Source of the DNA: Terrimonas rubra
Lineage (GTDB): Bacteria > Bacteroidota > Bacteroidia > Chitinophagales > Chitinophagaceae
Assembly: GCF_042686025.1 (NCBI RefSeq)
Contig: NZ_JBHUOZ010000001.1
Location: 1,860,001-1,924,000, forward strand
Reading direction: 5' to 3'
DNA: 64,000 nt
The notes beneath the pieces are model-generated. The model was not told where the DNA came from. It did no database searches and saw nothing but the letters and a program-made list of their open reading frames with translations. Position numbers and translations under genes: made by a program. Below, in pieces: positions 61,835-64,000 of the stretch; the stretch's first letter is position 1; each line of letters starts with the position of its first letter.

Positions 61835-63844
61835 ATGCTCACCCGCCACCTTTTGTTAGTAACTTCCGTGTTACTGTTATCGTTGTGTACCTATGCGCAG
61901 GATAAGTCGCCTCATAAATACGGAAAAGTAACCCCCGACGATTTTAAAACCAAGATTTATAGTATTGACTCAAGTGCAAATGCAGTTGTTATTGCTCATA
62001 TTGGTTCTACGGAACTGGTAGGTAATTCCAAAGGCTGGTTTTCCCTCGAATTCAAAGTATATAAACGCATGCATATCCTGAATAAAAACGGTTATGATAT
62101 TGCCAATGTTAATATACAGCTTTATACAAACGGGCAAAGCGAGGAAAAACTGGATAAGTTAAAGGCGACTACCTATAACCTGGAAGATGGGAAAGTAGTG
62201 GCTACCAAACTGGAAAACAAGTCAGGTGTGTTTAAAGATAAACTTTCTAAAAACCACGTGTTGAACAAATTCACTTTTCCCAATGTAAAAGAAGGCTCTA
62301 TTATAGAATATGAATATCAGATCACTTCTGATTTTTTATTTAACCTGCAACCATGGGAGTTCCAGGGAAGTTATCCCCGTTTATGGAGCGAATACAATGT
62401 TTCCATGCCCCAGTTTTTTTATTATGTAACATTGATCCAGGGATACCAGCCTTTTCATATAAGAGATCAAAAGAACCGGAGAGAAAATTATACGATAACA
62501 GATGTGGGAACCAGTATGAGCACCGAACGATACAATATTGCTTCCGGTGTTACTGATTTCAGGTGGGTAATGAAGGAGGTACCGGCTTTAAAGGAAGAAT
62601 CGTTTACTTCCACGCTGGACAACCATATTGCAAAAATTGAATTTCAATTAGCAGAAAAAAGGGATCCGTTGGTATACCAGAAAATTATGGGCTCCTGGCC
62701 TGATGCTACCAAACAATTACTGGAGGATGAAGATTTTGGTACTGTTTTAAGCAAAGACAATAACTGGTTAAATGAAACCTTACAATCAATCACACTAACA
62801 AGCGATTCAAAAGAGGATAAGGCCAGGAAGATATACAGTTTTGTAAGAGACAATTTTATTTGTAGCAGCAGGGGGAGTATTTATCCAAAACAATCCATGC
62901 GGGACGTATTGAAAAAAAGAAATGGTACCGTTGCGGAGTTGAATATGCTGTTGGTTTGCTTATTACGTAAAGCCGATATTACGGCCGACCCGGTGTTAAT
63001 GAGTACAAGGGGTAATTCGGCCATGTATTCTATGTACCCGATAATGGACAGGGTAAACTATGTAATAGCGCAGGTAACGCTGGATGATAAATCCTACTAT
63101 TTAGACGCCAGTGAGCCCTACTACGGCTTCGGTAAACTTGATTATAGCTGTTATAACGGGCATGCGCGGGTAGTAAATAAATCAGCGGACCCTTTACATT
63201 TTTCAGCCGATTCTTTATATGAAAAAAAGCTGACCTCCATGTTCTTTATTTATGATAAAGACAATGGATTTAAAGGAACCCTGCAACAAAATCTCGGGCA
63301 GTTTGAATCTGCAATGATCCGTGGAAAAATAAAAAACAAAGGCCGCGACCAGGTATTTGCTGACATAAGAAAGGAATACGCTGCCGAAACGGAATTAAGT
63401 GAAGAGAAAATAGATTCCTTAACCAATTACGATCAGCCGTTAGGCATTAAATACGATCTTAAGTTAAAAGGTTTTGATGAGGATATCATTTATTTCAGCC
63501 CGTTGTTTGCCGAAGGTTATAAAACCAATCCTTTTAAATCTGCAGAAAGGTTCTATCCGGTGGAAATGCCATACTGTATGGATGAAACCTTTTTGCTACG
63601 TATGGATATTCCTGAAGGATATAAGATAGACGAGCTGCCCAAATCCATGATGTTGAAATTAAATGAAGAGGGCGATGGTGTTTTTGAATATCGTATTGCT
63701 GCTTCGGGTGATGCCATTTCCCTGCGTGCACGCCTGACCATAAAAAGAACTTATTTTAGTCCTGATGAATACGAAATGCTGCGGGAGTTTTTTAATGTTG
63801 TGGTTAAAAAACAAAATGAACAAATAGTATTTAAAAAGAAATAA
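61835..63844 (+). CDS. DUF3857 / transglutaminase-fold protein lacking the catalytic cysteine
   Basis: A 669-residue exported protein with signal MLTRHLLLVTSVLLLSLCTYAQ. A DUF3857 domain (about 55-260) includes YKRMHILNKNGYDIANVNI and FPNVKEGSIIEYEYQI. A transglutaminase-like core (about 320-440) contains KARKIYSFVRDNF, then NGTVAELNMLLVCLLRKADITADPVLMST, then NYVIAQVTLDDKSYYLDAS. The position of the usual Cys (G-x-C) is Val in GTVAEL, and the usual His is replaced (NYVIAQV), so the enzyme is probably inactive as a protease or transglutaminase. It is followed 9 bases later by a second gene starting with the same type of N terminus. Confidence 0.85.
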   Translation: MLTRHLLLVTSVLLLSLCTYAQDKSPHKYGKVTPDDFKTKIYSIDSSANAVVIAHIGSTELVGNSKGWFSLEFKVYKRMHILNKNGYDIANVNIQLYTNGQSEEKLDKLKATTYNLEDGKVVATKLENKSGVFKDKLSKNHVLNKFTFPNVKEGSIIEYEYQITSDFLFNLQPWEFQGSYPRLWSEYNVSMPQFFYYVTLIQGYQPFHIRDQKNRRENYTITDVGTSMSTERYNIASGVTDFRWVMKEVPALKEESFTSTLDNHIAKIEFQLAEKRDPLVYQKIMGSWPDATKQLLEDEDFGTVLSKDNNWLNETLQSITLTSDSKEDKARKIYSFVRDNFICSSRGSIYPKQSMRDVLKKRNGTVAELNMLLVCLLRKADITADPVLMSTRGNSAMYSMYPIMDRVNYVIAQVTLDDKSYYLDASEPYYGFGKLDYSCYNGHARVVNKSADPLHFSADSLYEKKLTSMFFIYDKDNGFKGTLQQNLGQFESAMIRGKIKNKGRDQVFADIRKEYAAETELSEEKIDSLTNYDQPLGIKYDLKLKGFDEDIIYFSPLFAEGYKTNPFKSAERFYPVEMPYCMDETFLLRMDIPEGYKIDELPKSMMLKLNEEGDGVFEYRIAASGDAISLRARLTIKRTYFSPDEYEMLREFFNVVVKKQNEQIVFKKK

Positions 63845-63853
63845 CACCGGCTG

Positions 63854-64000
63854 ATGAAAAAAATAAGTACAATAACAGTAATCGTTTGCTCCCTGCTTAC
63901 CTCCGTACTATTTGCCAATAACGGCGATTACGCGGTTAGTAATATTCCGGCAGCCTTACTGGCAAATGCCAATGCGGTAATACGCTTAGAAGAGGAGAAG
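63854..64000 (+). CDS. Start of a second exported gene, probably DUF3857-like (partial)
   Basis: 49 codons visible to the window edge: signal MKKISTITVIVCSLLTSVLFA, then NNGDYAVSNIPAALLANANA, then VIRLEEEK. The N-terminal pattern (Y-A-V-S-N-I-P with A-N-A-V-I-R) is typical of the DUF3857/transglutaminase proteins that occur in pairs in Bacteroidota. It is 9 bases after the previous stop, so one operon. Identity is tentative because the domain itself is outside the window. Confidence 0.65.
   Translation, partial: MKKISTITVIVCSLLTSVLFANNGDYAVSNIPAALLANANAVIRLEEEK

Noticed and set aside
1..64000. tRNA, rRNA or tmRNA genes
   Set aside because: No T-loop consensus (GGTTCGAnTCC) or rRNA-like sequence was found by eye in the gaps. 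A tRNAscan/Infernal run would settle it.

Overview
The window looks like a chromosomal segment of a Bacteroidota bacterium, most likely a member of the Chitinophagaceae (the family is an inference). The signs are many promoters of the Bacteroidota type (TTG, about 20 nt, TAnnTTTG), frequent TTG starts, a type IX secretion C-terminal domain, CarboxypepD_reg/outer-membrane barrel proteins, lipoproteins, and conserved DUF2911, DUF3857 and DinB families. Most genes are core or housekeeping. No prophage, CRISPR array, rRNA or tRNA was seen.

Layout. 1-2185: 5' part of gcvP (minus). 2331-3567: a RAYT (REP-associated tyrosine transposase) gene flanked by palindromes, with six tandem 89-bp units downstream. 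3609-5432: dnaX. 5914-8697: a large outer-membrane barrel protein. 8805-13967 (minus): GNAT-like protein, lipoprotein L,D-transpeptidase, purM, kdsA. 14226-18786: threonine dehydrogenase (plus), then acylphosphatase, OM barrel protein, DUF1572 protein and gamma-glutamyltransferase (minus). 18987-23722: PIG-L deacetylase, two unlisted small membrane proteins, and an SSS symporter. 23843-28171 (minus): DUF2911-TPR protein, anti-sigma/TonB-like protein, ECF sigma factor, flavin-dependent oxidoreductase. 28237-29036: a second RAYT with a different palindrome family. 29250-32594: a probable metal-uptake operon (His/Cys-rich protein, TonB receptor, His-rich lipoprotein). 32737-34130: lipoprotein and DUF1990 protein. 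34275-37826: prfB with its +1 frameshift, pruA, pyrR. 37841-38806: helix-hairpin-helix protein. 39121-47385: rpoB-rpoC. 47801-49738: Gfo/Idh/MocA oxidoreductase and DinB protein. 49776-52319 (minus): three secreted proteins, the last with a T9SS sorting domain. 53107-55254: fusA. 55568-60636: secreted protein, ABC-2 permease, SRPBCC, DUF2911, ECF sigma factor and its membrane/barrel partner. 60644-61579: queG. 61835-64000: DUF3857/transglutaminase-like protein and the start of a second gene.

The most interesting content is non-coding. Two RAYT genes 26 kb apart each sit inside their own palindrome family. The first family has two hairpins per unit, inverted copies on either side of the gene, compensatory changes in the stem, and expansion into a satellite. 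A separate family of about 70-bp intergenic repeats occurs at six or more places, including just upstream of rpoC and fusA, and shares its tail with the satellite. Other points of note are an acylphosphatase reading frame with no standard start codon, promoter boxes abutting the start codons of kdsA and prfB, a perfect 38-bp palindrome before pyrR, and sigma-factor partners fused to outer-membrane-type domains.
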